A stretch of 64,000 nt of DNA from CALBTQ01 sp036725605 (lineage in GTDB: Bacteria > Lernaellota > Lernaellaia > Lernaellales > Lernaellaceae). Below are positions 57,701-64,000 of this stretch, piece by piece. The notes beneath the pieces were generated by a model, which ran no database searches, was not told the DNA's origin, and saw only the letters and a list, made by a program, of their open reading frames with translations. The translations under genes were made by a program, and so were the position numbers. The stretch is from positions 51,128 through 115,127 of the forward strand of contig DAIMDW010000021.1 of assembly GCA_036725605.1 (NCBI GenBank), given 5' to 3'. The stretch's first letter is position 1. Each line of letters starts with the position of its first letter.

Positions 57701-59070
57701 GTCTTTCTGGCGCGCTTGACGGCTTCCCACATGAAATAAAGGGCGCTACGAACCGTCGTGAGTCCATAACTGACCGAACGAATCACGTCGATGGAAGGAG
57801 GATAGAATGGGAAAAACTTCTCGAATGTCTCCTTGCCGACGGATTCGGGCCAGGTAAACGCCTTGCGATAGTCTTCGAAATACGCAGCAGGCGCATTCTT
57901 ATCCGTGATTGTACGAACGCGGGCAAGGGCGATGTCGTAATAGCTGCGCTCATCCGACAGAAGCGGAATGAGCTTGAGCCGTTCATTGGCGATGATGTTC
58001 TTGACGCCGGAACGGGCTTCGATGGCCTGCTGCGCCGCGCAGACTGTCCATACCGGCAGATTGTAGTTTTGGACCAGCCGGTTGGAGAGAACGACCAACG
58101 TGGATTCATCATCGATCCGCAATGATTCGGATCGGTTCTGCATGAACAAAGAAACTTCGTCCAGGATGAGTAAAAGACCCTGATAGCCTTCTTCCAGCAG
58201 TTGCTCGACGGCGTATTTCAGAACTTCCTCCGTGTCGCGGGGAATCTGCGGGGGGCGAGGGGTCTCCAGACCCTCCGTGTAGAATTGCCACAGTTTCTGT
58301 CCGCAATCCTTCAAGACGCCAGGCTCTCGGTCGTTCTGGAGCTTGTCCAGGAACTCCGGCAAGGTCGATTGCTGTTCCTCATCGAAAAACTTTGGGTTTT
58401 TCAGGAATGCTTCCAGCTTCTGACTGTAAATCTCCAAGTCTTCCCGCAAGAAAACCTGGGCAAGCAGTTCCGCCGGGAAAAGGGGCAACGGGCGACCGTT
58501 CTCCGCTCGATACTGGGCCTGAATCGCCTCCAGCAAATATTCGGAAAGTGTCCGACCCGTATCGTTAAGCCCGACAGTGCCGGAGCCATGTCCGACGAGG
58601 GTCTTTACGACGACGAAGATGCCCTTGTCCTGCGATTTCTTTTTCAGCCCATTTTCGTAATGGGTATAAAGCGACTCGCGTTTACCGCGACCTGCTTCCG
58701 TTTCCTTCTTTCGAATGATCTCCCAGGCGTTTTCGTCACCGAGCGCGAGAGCGCCGACAAGCGAGAGCACATGGGATTTACCGGAGCCAAATTCCGCTTG
58801 AATCCAGTAGCCTTGACCAATATGAACATCACGCCGGGAGGGATCGTATGGGGCGGCCAGGTGCTGAAACATATCATTGAGAAACGGCCGGACTGGATCG
58901 ATTAAAAACTCGTCCACCGTTCTTAATTCTGCTTGCCGGTTGTGACGCGCTTCCTCTGATCCTTGCTCGCCCCAGACATGTTTCTCGATGACATAAACGG
59001 AAATGATGTCGTCCGGGATCGTGCAAATTTCGTCAAGGGACCTACGTCTAAAAAGATTATCAGTTGTCAT
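54796..59070 (-). CDS. brxC: BrxC/PglY-like large ATPase (DUF6079 type)
   Basis: The 1424-residue protein begins with the BrxC/PglY-type start (LFRRRSLDEICTIPD) and has Walker A AEFGSGKSH at 92-100 and a Walker B LLLILDEVSLF around residue 300. A long helical remainder (coiled-coil-rich from about 1050 onward) ends in FRDFIETQLGEA. BrxC is the large ATPase found in all BREX types, thought to regulate or assemble the methylase and effector complex. It overlaps the BrxF-like gene by 11 bases. Confidence 0.88.
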   Translation of the reverse strand: MTTDNLFRRRSLDEICTIPDDIISVYVIEKHVWGEQGSEEARHNRQAELRTVDEFLIDPVRPFLNDMFQHLAAPYDPSRRDVHIGQGYWIQAEFGSGKSHVLSLVGALALGDENAWEIIRKKETEAGRGKRESLYTHYENGLKKKSQDKGIFVVVKTLVGHGSGTVGLNDTGRTLSEYLLEAIQAQYRAENGRPLPLFPAELLAQVFLREDLEIYSQKLEAFLKNPKFFDEEQQSTLPEFLDKLQNDREPGVLKDCGQKLWQFYTEGLETPRPPQIPRDTEEVLKYAVEQLLEEGYQGLLLILDEVSLFMQNRSESLRIDDESTLVVLSNRLVQNYNLPVWTVCAAQQAIEARSGVKNIIANERLKLIPLLSDERSYYDIALARVRTITDKNAPAAYFEDYRKAFTWPESVGKETFEKFFPFYPPSIDVIRSVSYGLTTVRSALYFMWEAVKRARKTKSRELVTLWTMFEDVVNYEEDPSGTSTGIAAIKTKWESEWRAYEAAKKRLGMVPKGEIKRWLARCEKILKTLFLYHVAGMSTDGLTPEEIMNCVMEWRDHDDDPPQQSDKTDNQSHYEILLKKVDLELAQVAETDRGFIFSPIRTVFDWNDVFKKARTEAEQSPLKQQQAWEFLIALDGWKVEGPHATRDLVDGHRSIFRKIATERRQQVSVTWRKREILGSVELRNLLDMAKNRTAALPPLDTAASDEDFLVYVSDRPCVNELDRLTQVQKDSRVLFWSPEEPTASERELLLDFAAYTSIVKDFKDQDSQDARTIMDSVHSHLRNQIGKIIKIVPDRYGRGRLCASDHANLPITMFDDLGKVLENAVATVLDATYESADLDMHDSPVFTDDEAVKVINGIVRIGEIPKTAKVDKNVSAVQNYAAHLGIVKRSDEKKLNTSGSRYTKALFEWVQQKVRDTGSTVPIDAIYKNFMGVGGPGGKNYGLSRRLIDLFLLCLVREAKIRITADPRSVDGGSIDYSAIKDIDFKKAVLQSMRDISLMEAPKGWEVLRPFAAVILDNPRIEEASQDAEIQEAIHGVVEKLKEWRKPVSELITELDHLFAALNQANPIADRLAAWQGFVDVEIDQSHQAEQILDAMDRQFGYSAYADMQYRQPDRDDLASRKKEIENASEFAKSKRDLRAAAEYAKLDVREEPLKEELKPHLKRLRKSMGQMAALIADPAKLANDLIEPLNRIRETYETRYMQVFTQVVSNAESVREFVEKLPDSLVAQTLAALNQVSALEKTDLKGLGDTSRDLLDALFPAHLNATVVRNDLVDTPYPRDAGNVIAESENLQKKAKQVWEEADCIYSRQVLRRAKLLSSKNMRDLLEQGKAEAFIKAILDASDEKALADLLVAELPGDPSKAKLIDKYLKKIKIVRMRMSDFRPDVATFGREDLDKVVKSFRDFIETQLGEAKDGETVVISIE

Positions 59071-59605
59071 TTGCGATCTCCCAAATGTGGGTGTCCATAA
59101 CCAAATTCATCGGCAACTGGCGCTGGAATCGTTCTTCCGTTTCATGGAAGAGCATGACCCGCTCCCCGACTCGCTCACCCGGCAGCAACAGGACGACGTG
59201 TCTTCCGTTTGTCGCATGCAAGCGCAACAAAGCGAGATCGAGATCAAACGCGAAGAGCAGTTCAAGGTCGGTCAAAACCACAACTCGTTTTTTATCCAAC
59301 GCTTCCTTCAGCGCCGCTTCGAACTCGGAGGCCAGTTTTTCCCTGACCATTGTTGGATACTTTGCTTCACCACCATCAAGCTCATCGAGCTTGTTCTGCT
59401 GTTTCAATCGTTCCAGAAGGACTGCATTGACATGCAGCGGATTACCGACTGACTGGCGGTCCGGCATGCGGGCGTTCGACAGTTCTCGCGCCAATGCTTC
59501 GAGTTCAGCACACCGACCCAAGACGAGATACAAGTGGCGTTTACCTGTTTCTTCCCATTTCTGCACAAGGTCTTGAATAATCTGGTGTCTGTTGGACTGC
59601 TTCAC
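59060..59605 (-). CDS. BrxF-like small BREX protein, 181 aa
   Basis: The start is GTG 59605, overlapping the upstream stop (GTGA). The protein has RHLYLVLGRCAELEALAREL in the place of a P-loop, a Walker B-like RVVVLTDLELLFAFDLDLAL and a late RHVVLLLPGERVGERVMLFH. This resembles BrxF of type 3 BREX, but no GxxGxGK sequence is seen, so nucleotide binding may be lost. Position directly before brxC matches brxF. A DUF1788/BrxB identity looks less likely from the sequence. Confidence 0.6.
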   Translation of the reverse strand: MKQSNRHQIIQDLVQKWEETGKRHLYLVLGRCAELEALARELSNARMPDRQSVGNPLHVNAVLLERLKQQNKLDELDGGEAKYPTMVREKLASEFEAALKEALDKKRVVVLTDLELLFAFDLDLALLRLHATNGRHVVLLLPGERVGERVMLFHETEERFQRQLPMNLVMDTHIWEIANDN

Positions 59606-60756
59606 CGAAGTGCCTCCTCACGCAACCGTAACCAGGTATGAATCGCCTCTGCGGGCTCAAAACGAGTCGTGAATTGACGCACCGTATCGATCTCTGAAAC
59701 TTTTGCCAGGATGCCCATCTCCCGCAACCGATACAGTGCTTTCCTAATCCAATCCTGCGACCAAAGAAGCCAAAGATGCGCCGGTCCTTCGATGACTTTT
59801 CGAAGGTCGTACATGCCGGGTTCGGGAAACTCGCGATGCAAGATAAAAACGAAAGCGTCTAAGTTTCCCTCTCGCAAGCGCAACCGTATTTCCTTTGAGT
59901 TAGCCTCAGCAATGCCAAGACGGGAGTAGGTTCGAACAATGGCTTGGGCAGTGTCGCGTACTGCCGATGGCGCAACATGAAGTCTGGCCTCCACTCCATG
60001 CAATAGTTGAGTGCGAGTAAGAAAACCGCGAGGCAATGCCGGTAGAACGACTTCAACGGCGATCTTGGCGACAATCGGCTCTGCGACGGCAGTTAGATAA
60101 AAGACAACATCCCTCAGAGCGTCGGTGCCGCGAGTCGCAGCAGCAAAAGCGGTAAGGTCTTTGGAAAACCGATCACCAGGGAAAAATCGGTTTATCAAAT
60201 ACTGCGAGTATCGCTCACGAGTCGTTTGCGCGTTGACCGGCAGCCTTTCGTAAAGAAAGTCTCGATAGGTCAAGAGATCAGCAAAATGGGCTGCTTCAGG
60301 CAAATAATCGACCATTATGTTGACGAGGTCATTCGTGTAGGAACGCAACCCCGGCGTTGTCGTGGGTCGAACAATCGGTTCCGCTGGGCGCCCCCGCCGA
60401 GTCGGCATTTTTCCCGAATCAGTTTTTTCGGAGAGCAAACCAGGAAAAGCAGTCTGTTCAGGCTGACTGGTTCGATGGGGTGATTTCGCAGCATTGCGAT
60501 ATTGAGTCGCTGCAACTGCTTTTAGGAAGCAAGCGGTGTTTTCACCAAGTCCAGGGAACGCTTGCAGGTTCGCAGTGCTTTGGTCCAATGTTCCCGCTAG
60601 CGTTCCAAACTTGGAAATCAAAGCCTCGGCCAAGGGGCGAACATCTCTCCTCGGTACGGCAAAACACAACAGTAGTTCTAGAAGCTCAACATCCGAGAAG
60701 CTTCTGGGATCAGCCAGAAATCTCTGGCGCAATCTTTCCCGATGACCTTCGCTCAA
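59602..60756 (-). CDS. RadC-type HhH domain fused to a BrxA-like domain, 384 aa
   Basis: The gene starts at TTG 60756 with GAGGAAAA upstream; no ATG fits. Residues 1-85 match the N-terminal helix-hairpin-helix region of RadC (HRERLRQRFLADPRSFSDVE, LLELLLCFAVPRRDVRPLAE), without the C-terminal JAB protease. Residues 145-384 look like a DUF1819/BrxA-type helical domain (TTRERYSQYLINRFFPGDRF, LRDVVFYLTAVAEPIVAKIA), a DNA-binding BREX protein. The linker is Ser/Thr/Pro-rich. The fusion is unusual; the RadC part would add nonspecific DNA contact. Confidence 0.6.
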   Translation of the reverse strand: MSEGHRERLRQRFLADPRSFSDVELLELLLCFAVPRRDVRPLAEALISKFGTLAGTLDQSTANLQAFPGLGENTACFLKAVAATQYRNAAKSPHRTSQPEQTAFPGLLSEKTDSGKMPTRRGRPAEPIVRPTTTPGLRSYTNDLVNIMVDYLPEAAHFADLLTYRDFLYERLPVNAQTTRERYSQYLINRFFPGDRFSKDLTAFAAATRGTDALRDVVFYLTAVAEPIVAKIAVEVVLPALPRGFLTRTQLLHGVEARLHVAPSAVRDTAQAIVRTYSRLGIAEANSKEIRLRLREGNLDAFVFILHREFPEPGMYDLRKVIEGPAHLWLLWSQDWIRKALYRLREMGILAKVSEIDTVRQFTTRFEPAEAIHTWLRLREEALR

Positions 60757-60767
60757 AATTTTCCTCG

Positions 60768-61010
60768 TTAAGCCTTCATCGTTGTTTTCTTGCCTTTACC
60801 CTTTGCCGCTAGAGTTGTCGGTGCCTTTTCAAGGTCCTCAAGAGCCTTCATGAATGCTGGCAAAGGCTTTGAGTGTCCGTTTTCCCATCTGGAGACCGAC
60901 ATGAAACTGACGCCCAAACGTGCAGCCAGTTGCTCCTGTGTCAAACCGAGTCGCATACGAATGCTTCTAATGCGTTCGGCCACATTGTCGCCCGGCTCAC
61001 GCTTGGTCAC
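60768..61010 (-). CDS. Xre-type HTH regulator of the BREX-like operon, 80 aa
   Basis: The frame opens at GTG 61055, but that codon overlaps the -10 box; GTG 61010 follows AAGGAGG and is preferred. The Xre helix-turn-helix (AERIRSIRMRLGLTQEQLAA, RLGVSFMSVSRWENGHSKPL) is complete and followed by a basic tail. It lies 11 bases before the RadC-BrxA fusion and is the first gene of the run. It probably controls the operon, including its own promoter. Confidence 0.82.
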   Translation of the reverse strand: MTKREPGDNVAERIRSIRMRLGLTQEQLAARLGVSFMSVSRWENGHSKPLPAFMKALEDLEKAPTTLAAKGKGKKTTMKA

Positions 61011-61053
61011 CGTGACCTCCTCCTTCAAAAGACGTTGCCGTGGAAGATTGCTC

Positions 61054-61081
61054 ACTATAACAGGTGTGGTATGGAAAACAA
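61054..61081 (-). promoter_or_regulatory. Promoter of the BREX-like operon
   Basis: On the minus strand TTGTTT (61081-61076), 16 bases, TATAGT (61059-61054). A transcription start about seven bases downstream leaves a leader of about 37 bases to GTG 61010. No other strong promoter is visible inside the run, so the 20-kb operon may depend on it. A weak internal promoter could lie in the 80-base gap at 41727-41806. Confidence 0.6.
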
Positions 61082-61146
61082 GCGAAAAGAAATGCCGAGA
61101 TGACTATTTTTTTATCTTTTCAGGCTCAGATGAGAGGATGAGATCA

Positions 61147-61671
61147 CTAGCGAAGTCGTTTGATCCATCCGCTTGCAGTGTATCCGGGGCATCCGGCTTT
61201 GCCAAAATCCGCGTGGCCCCAAAACGCGGTCGGCGGGAGACGTAGCGTCTCCATCAGATGCTCGGCGAGTGCGAAAAACGCCTGCTCCTGCGCAACCGTA
61301 GGTTCGCCGCCTGAATGTCCCGGCCCTGCGAAGTTCCCGACCAGCATGACGCCGATGGAGCGGGAGTTCTGCCCTTTGCAGTGCCAGACCACGTCGGTCA
61401 GTTCGTTGCACAGGTAGATCACTCCATCGTCATCGAGTGCGTAGTGGTAGCAGATGTGCGGGCAGCCGCCGGCCGAGATGTGGTTGCCCGGCGAGATGTG
61501 GTAGTTGTTGATTCCGAAGACGTCGCGGTTGCCGGACGGATCGGCGTGGCCGAGGCTCTGGTGCAGGATCACGCGATCGATCCTCTCCAGGTTGCGCTTC
61601 TGCGGCCAGCGCGGGCGATTCGGATTCCACGGAAGCTTTTCCACCAGTCGGATGATGTTCGGGGCGTCCAT
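61147..61671 (-). CDS. N-acetylmuramoyl-L-alanine amidase (Amidase_2/PGRP) endolysin
   Basis: The 174-residue enzyme has the zinc-amidase motifs VILHQSLG (first His), GGCPHICYHYALDDDGVIYL, IGVMLVGNF and FWGHADFGKAGCPG (His and Cys ligands). It cleaves the amide bond between muramic acid and the stem peptide to lyse the host. There is no signal peptide, so it needs the holin-like protein encoded just upstream (one-base overlap). It is the last gene of a leftward late operon. Confidence 0.9.
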   Translation of the reverse strand: MDAPNIIRLVEKLPWNPNRPRWPQKRNLERIDRVILHQSLGHADPSGNRDVFGINNYHISPGNHISAGGCPHICYHYALDDDGVIYLCNELTDVVWHCKGQNSRSIGVMLVGNFAGPGHSGGEPTVAQEQAFFALAEHLMETLRLPPTAFWGHADFGKAGCPGYTASGWIKRLR

Positions 61672-61958
61672 CAGGCGCTCTTCCGATCAACGACGGCGGC
61701 GCGGATCTCGTTGAGCCGATTATGAACGTGCTCTTTGTCAGCCCGATACGCGCAGCATTCGCCGTGGTCGACGCGCTCGCGGATTTCTTCCAGGGACTCG
61801 CTGGTTTTCTCCTTCCACGCCCGATCGTTGCCCAGCATGATCTTGAGCAGTTCGTCGTTTTTCTTCGTGATCCAGCGTATGAGGAATGTAAACATCGCGC
61901 CGTAACCGGCCATCGCGCCAGCAACGATTCCGACCATTTCAAGCAGATGACTTTCCAT
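61671..61958 (-). CDS. Holin-like membrane protein, 95 aa
   Basis: ATG 61958 follows AAGGAG; longer starts would include that site. One transmembrane segment (MVGIVAGAMAGYGAMFTFLI) near residues 7-28 is followed by a cytosolic coiled coil (NDELLKIMLGNDRAWKEKTS) and a charged tail. Size, single-membrane topology and position next to the amidase fit a class III holin or spanin-like partner. Confidence 0.75.
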   Translation of the reverse strand: MESHLLEMVGIVAGAMAGYGAMFTFLIRWITKKNDELLKIMLGNDRAWKEKTSESLEEIRERVDHGECCAYRADKEHVHNRLNEIRAAVVDRKSA

Positions 61959-61969
61959 TCTCTTCTCCT

Positions 61970-62368
61970 TCATGCGATTCCGAGGATCGCCTTCTCGAAG
62001 TATTCGAGCATCAAGGTGGTTTTTTGTTCGGTGGTAAGGGCTGACCATTCCCCGGAGGTCGTAGCGCCGATCTCCTTCACGCGAGACTGACGAACCAACT
62101 CCTCGGCGGAAACCGGCGTCACCTCACGGGGCACGACCACGAGTTCACCTGTGCCGACATCCCTCGTGATCCGCGCCGCGATCTTGTAGACAGCACGATA
62201 GGTTTCGTCGCTCACCTGGATCACGTGCCATCCCTCTGTTGATTCAGCGTCGATCCGGGCTTTTCCCAGGTCCAGCATTTCCTGGTCGGTCGGAATCTCG
62301 GCCGCAGGACGCAGGCGAGTCCGGATCACCAGGTTGCCCGCGTCGTCAAACACAAATTTTACCGGCAT
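61970..62368 (-). CDS. Phage tail-region protein, 132 aa
   Basis: The start at ATG 62368 has GGAGG upstream. The protein begins MPVKFVFDDAGNLVIRTRLR, contains STEGWHVIQVSDETYRAVYK and ends in a helical region ENTL-free but rich in Glu/Lys. It lies directly after the tail-fibre gene. It may be a tail-fibre chaperone or assembly protein, by position only. Confidence 0.65.
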   Translation of the reverse strand: MPVKFVFDDAGNLVIRTRLRPAAEIPTDQEMLDLGKARIDAESTEGWHVIQVSDETYRAVYKIAARITRDVGTGELVVVPREVTPVSAEELVRQSRVKEIGATTSGEWSALTTEQKTTLMLEYFEKAILGIA

Positions 62369-62381
62369 GGTTTCGTCCTCC

Positions 62382-64000
62382 TTACACGTAGCCGCCGAGA
62401 TCGGGGCTCGCGAGAATCATTACGTAGAAGTTGGCGCGGCCGCCCTTGTAAGTGGACGCATCGAATATGCCGTCCCAGGTCGAGTGGGCGTATGCAATCC
62501 AGAGTTCGCCGTCGTAATCGTCGGCGAGAATTCTCCACCCTTGCGCGCCGCTGTCCTGGCTGCCGCCGGGCACGTACACAACCGCCGCGCCGCTCCCGGT
62601 CTCCTGGTCGGACCAACCGCTTTCGGAAAAGTCGATGCCCAATTCCGTGTAGACCTGGGAAACGTTCATGCGGAAGTTGCCATAGGCGGTCGCGCCCGCC
62701 GTCGCGCCCCACGTCCCCTTGTCGGTGCCGTTGGGCATGAAGTTGGGATCGTTGTAGAGGGAGTAGCGGGACGTGGAGAGGACCGTCAGGATGCGATCCC
62801 GGAAGTCCGCGCTGCTGTCGATCTTCCGATATTCGGCCAGGGTGCCGCTGGAAGTTGCACCGACCGATGTGCTGACCGTGAAATAGACGTAATCGGCATT
62901 CACGGCATGGACGACGCGTTTGTATGTCTCGCTTTCGGTCAAATTCCAGAAGGTGACGATCATGTCCGGTTCGAAGACCGAGGCGAAGGTCGCGTCCACC
63001 ATCCGGCAGTAGCCGCGCGTCTGGCCGTCGTAGAAGGTGGTGCCGCACCCGGCGACCTTGCCGATAGCGAGCACACCCTCCCAGGCCATGCTGACGCCGC
63101 CGAGCATGGTGACGCCGGAATCGTAGTGGTCTTCCGCGTGGCGAAAGATGTTCCGGCGATCCGGCAGGCTGATCATGTCGCGCTTGTCGGAGACCACCTC
63201 CACGTCGCTGCTCGAAGCCCGGCACTTGTACAGGTGGACCCCATTCCATCCGGACTGGGACATGACCGAGTTGCCCAACGAGTTGATCGAGCAATACCAG
63301 GTACCTTCCGATTCCATGCTGTCGGACCAGTGGTCCTGCACGGTCACGAGCTTGCCGTTGTAAAGGACCGTACCGGCGGCGATATGCAGGGACATGCCGT
63401 TGACGGATAAAACTTCGCATCCGGTCAGCACGCCGTCACCGTGGATGCGGTCGCGCATGTCGTTAATCTCGGTCTGGCGGTAGTACCTGGCGTCGTGGTC
63501 ACCGTTCGTGCCGCTGGTGTCCGGCATGTTGGTCAGGTCGGCGTGACTGATCTTTTCCTGCAGGGCGGCGGTCTTGATGGTGCCGTCATTGTTCAGGGAA
63601 ACATCGAGGCGGGCGTCCAGGTCGGCCATGCTGCCGCGAGCGTCCTCGACCTCGTCCATGACCTGGTCGAGCAGCCCGACCCGGCGATAGGATCCGTCGT
63701 TGTTGAGGGACACATCCAGGCGCACATCGAGACTGGCCGCCGAGCCGCGCGCCTGTTCCACCTCATCCATGACCTGGTCGAGAAAACCGACCCGTTTGTA
63801 TGCGCCGTTCTCGCCGAGGGACACATCGAGCCGGGCATCGAGGGATGCCATGCTGCCCCTCGCGGCAATCACCTCCTGGGCCAGAGCGACCAGTTCGGTG
63901 AAGCCGTCCGGCGTTAGTTCGGCGATGCGGGTCCAGGTGATCGGGTCGCCGTCGGCCACGCCTCCGGGATGGATGAACACGCGCATCCCCGCCGAAAGGT
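62382..64000 (-). CDS. Tail fibre/receptor-binding protein, N-terminus at or beyond the window edge
   Basis: The frame is open to the window edge; ATG 63986 (MRVFIHPGGVADGDP) has a weak ribosome-binding site and upstream codons continue as LSAG, so the true start is probably outside. Residues 42-152 (from that ATG) are three 37-residue repeats of the type ARGSMASLDARLDVSLGENG...FLDQVMDEVEQ. A HDARYYRQTEI element, a beta-rich central region and a C-terminal domain with WIAYAHSTWDGIFD follow. It is a probable host-recognition protein of a tailed prophage. Confidence 0.82.
   Translation of the reverse strand, partial: LSAGMRVFIHPGGVADGDPITWTRIAELTPDGFTELVALAQEVIAARGSMASLDARLDVSLGENGAYKRVGFLDQVMDEVEQARGSAASLDVRLDVSLNNDGSYRRVGLLDQVMDEVEDARGSMADLDARLDVSLNNDGTIKTAALQEKISHADLTNMPDTSGTNGDHDARYYRQTEINDMRDRIHGDGVLTGCEVLSVNGMSLHIAAGTVLYNGKLVTVQDHWSDSMESEGTWYCSINSLGNSVMSQSGWNGVHLYKCRASSSDVEVVSDKRDMISLPDRRNIFRHAEDHYDSGVTMLGGVSMAWEGVLAIGKVAGCGTTFYDGQTRGYCRMVDATFASVFEPDMIVTFWNLTESETYKRVVHAVNADYVYFTVSTSVGATSSGTLAEYRKIDSSADFRDRILTVLSTSRYSLYNDPNFMPNGTDKGTWGATAGATAYGNFRMNVSQVYTELGIDFSESGWSDQETGSGAAVVYVPGGSQDSGAQGWRILADDYDGELWIAYAHSTWDGIFDASTYKGGRANFYVMILASPDLGGYV
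63533..63863 (-). repeat. Three tandem 111-base repeats in the tail-fibre gene
   Basis: The coding sequence repeats every 111 bases (37 codons), beginning at about 63863, 63752 and 63641 on the minus strand, with some divergence in the third unit. The protein unit is a helix, LDxRLDVSL, a short loop (NNDG/GENG) and a second helix, typical of a trimeric shaft that can lengthen or shorten by recombination. Confidence 0.7.

Larger units (their letters stand above)
39406..61081 (-). other. BREX-like defence operon with SIR2 and Mre11-Rad50-like genes
   Basis: Twelve leftward genes with gaps from -11 to 80 bases and one clear promoter. It combines a RadC-BrxA-like fusion, BrxF-like, BrxC, Zn-ribbon methylase, PglZ and BrxL with a zinc sirtuin, an Mre11/SbcD-like nuclease, a Rad50-like ATPase and two unknown genes. 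Base composition is visibly lower in GC than the phage-like elements to the left, which suggests a separate origin. Confidence 0.8.

Noticed and set aside
59060..59605. BrxB (DUF1788) identity for the 181-aa gene
   Set aside because: The characteristic DUF1788 pattern around a conserved LTGVG segment is absent, while the Walker B-like strand and position before brxC fit BrxF better.
62334..63410. Rightward frame opposite the tail fibre
   Set aside because: His/Val/Ala/Gly-rich shadow frame; the tail fibre has clear repeats and partners.
1..64000. tRNA or rRNA genes as integration targets
   Set aside because: None was recognised on reading the gaps; a tRNAscan-SE run would settle it.

Overview
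The window is an accessory region of a Gram-negative-type bacterial genome, built almost entirely from phage-like elements, site-specific recombinases and defence genes. No housekeeping gene, rRNA, tRNA or CRISPR array was seen. The host cannot be named with confidence. A small protein with the anaerobic ribonucleotide-reductase glycyl-radical motif suggests an anaerobic or facultative host. The mix of DUF2924/serine recombinase, BREX and TOTE-primase genes would fit Deltaproteobacteria-like or PVC-like lineages, but that is a guess.

Left element (about 1 to 17.8 kb). Three leftward genes at the edge look like the start of a phage operon. A rightward cassette of nine genes (1538-4648) ends in a complete tyrosine recombinase. 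It converges with a long leftward replication and recombination operon (17338 down to 4779): PD-(D/E)XK nuclease, Sak4-like ATPase, DUF669 protein, ERCC4 nuclease, two conserved phage proteins, RecD2 helicase, TOTE-type primase-helicase, a DUF4406 protein, a glycyl-radical mini-protein, a CD3324-type HTH and a small-terminase-like zinc protein.

Middle (17.8 to 20.0 kb). This part holds a zinc-ribbon protein and a nucleotidyltransferase/winged-helix pair that resembles a toxin-antitoxin system.

Right element (20.2 to 28.0 kb). This is a diverged, shortened relative of the left element in inverted orientation. It has the same primase-helicase, CD3324 HTH, small-terminase-like protein and recombinase cassette. 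The two cassettes share a promoter-like motif at four places. Both primase genes carry arrays of short DNA repeats inside their coding linkers.

28 to 39 kb. Genes here are a conserved HTH protein, a TOTE primase-SF2 helicase next to a decayed gene, a serine-recombinase trio led by small leaderless-looking genes, a YwqK-type protein, and a three-gene leftward set (HTH regulator, PD-(D/E)XK nuclease, HAD-HD phosphohydrolase). A module with fixed spacing, made of dyad, promoter, DUF2292-like small gene and two competing hairpins, occurs at 20.2 kb and again at 32.7 kb.

39.4 to 61.1 kb. A leftward run of twelve tightly packed genes forms an unusual BREX-type system: Xre regulator, RadC-like/BrxA-like fusion, BrxF-like protein, BrxC, Zn-ribbon DNA methylase, PglZ, BrxL, a zinc-type sirtuin with an extra C-terminal domain, an Mre11/SbcD-like nuclease, a Rad50/SbcC-like ATPase and two unrecognised proteins. 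It mixes type 3-like parts with the BrxL of types 1 and 4. It also adds an NAD-dependent enzyme and a DNA-end-processing pair in the same transcription unit. This is the best candidate for an undescribed system here.

61.1 to 64 kb. These are the lysis and tail end of another leftward prophage: tail fibre with 37-residue repeats, tail-associated protein, holin-like protein and amidase endolysin.
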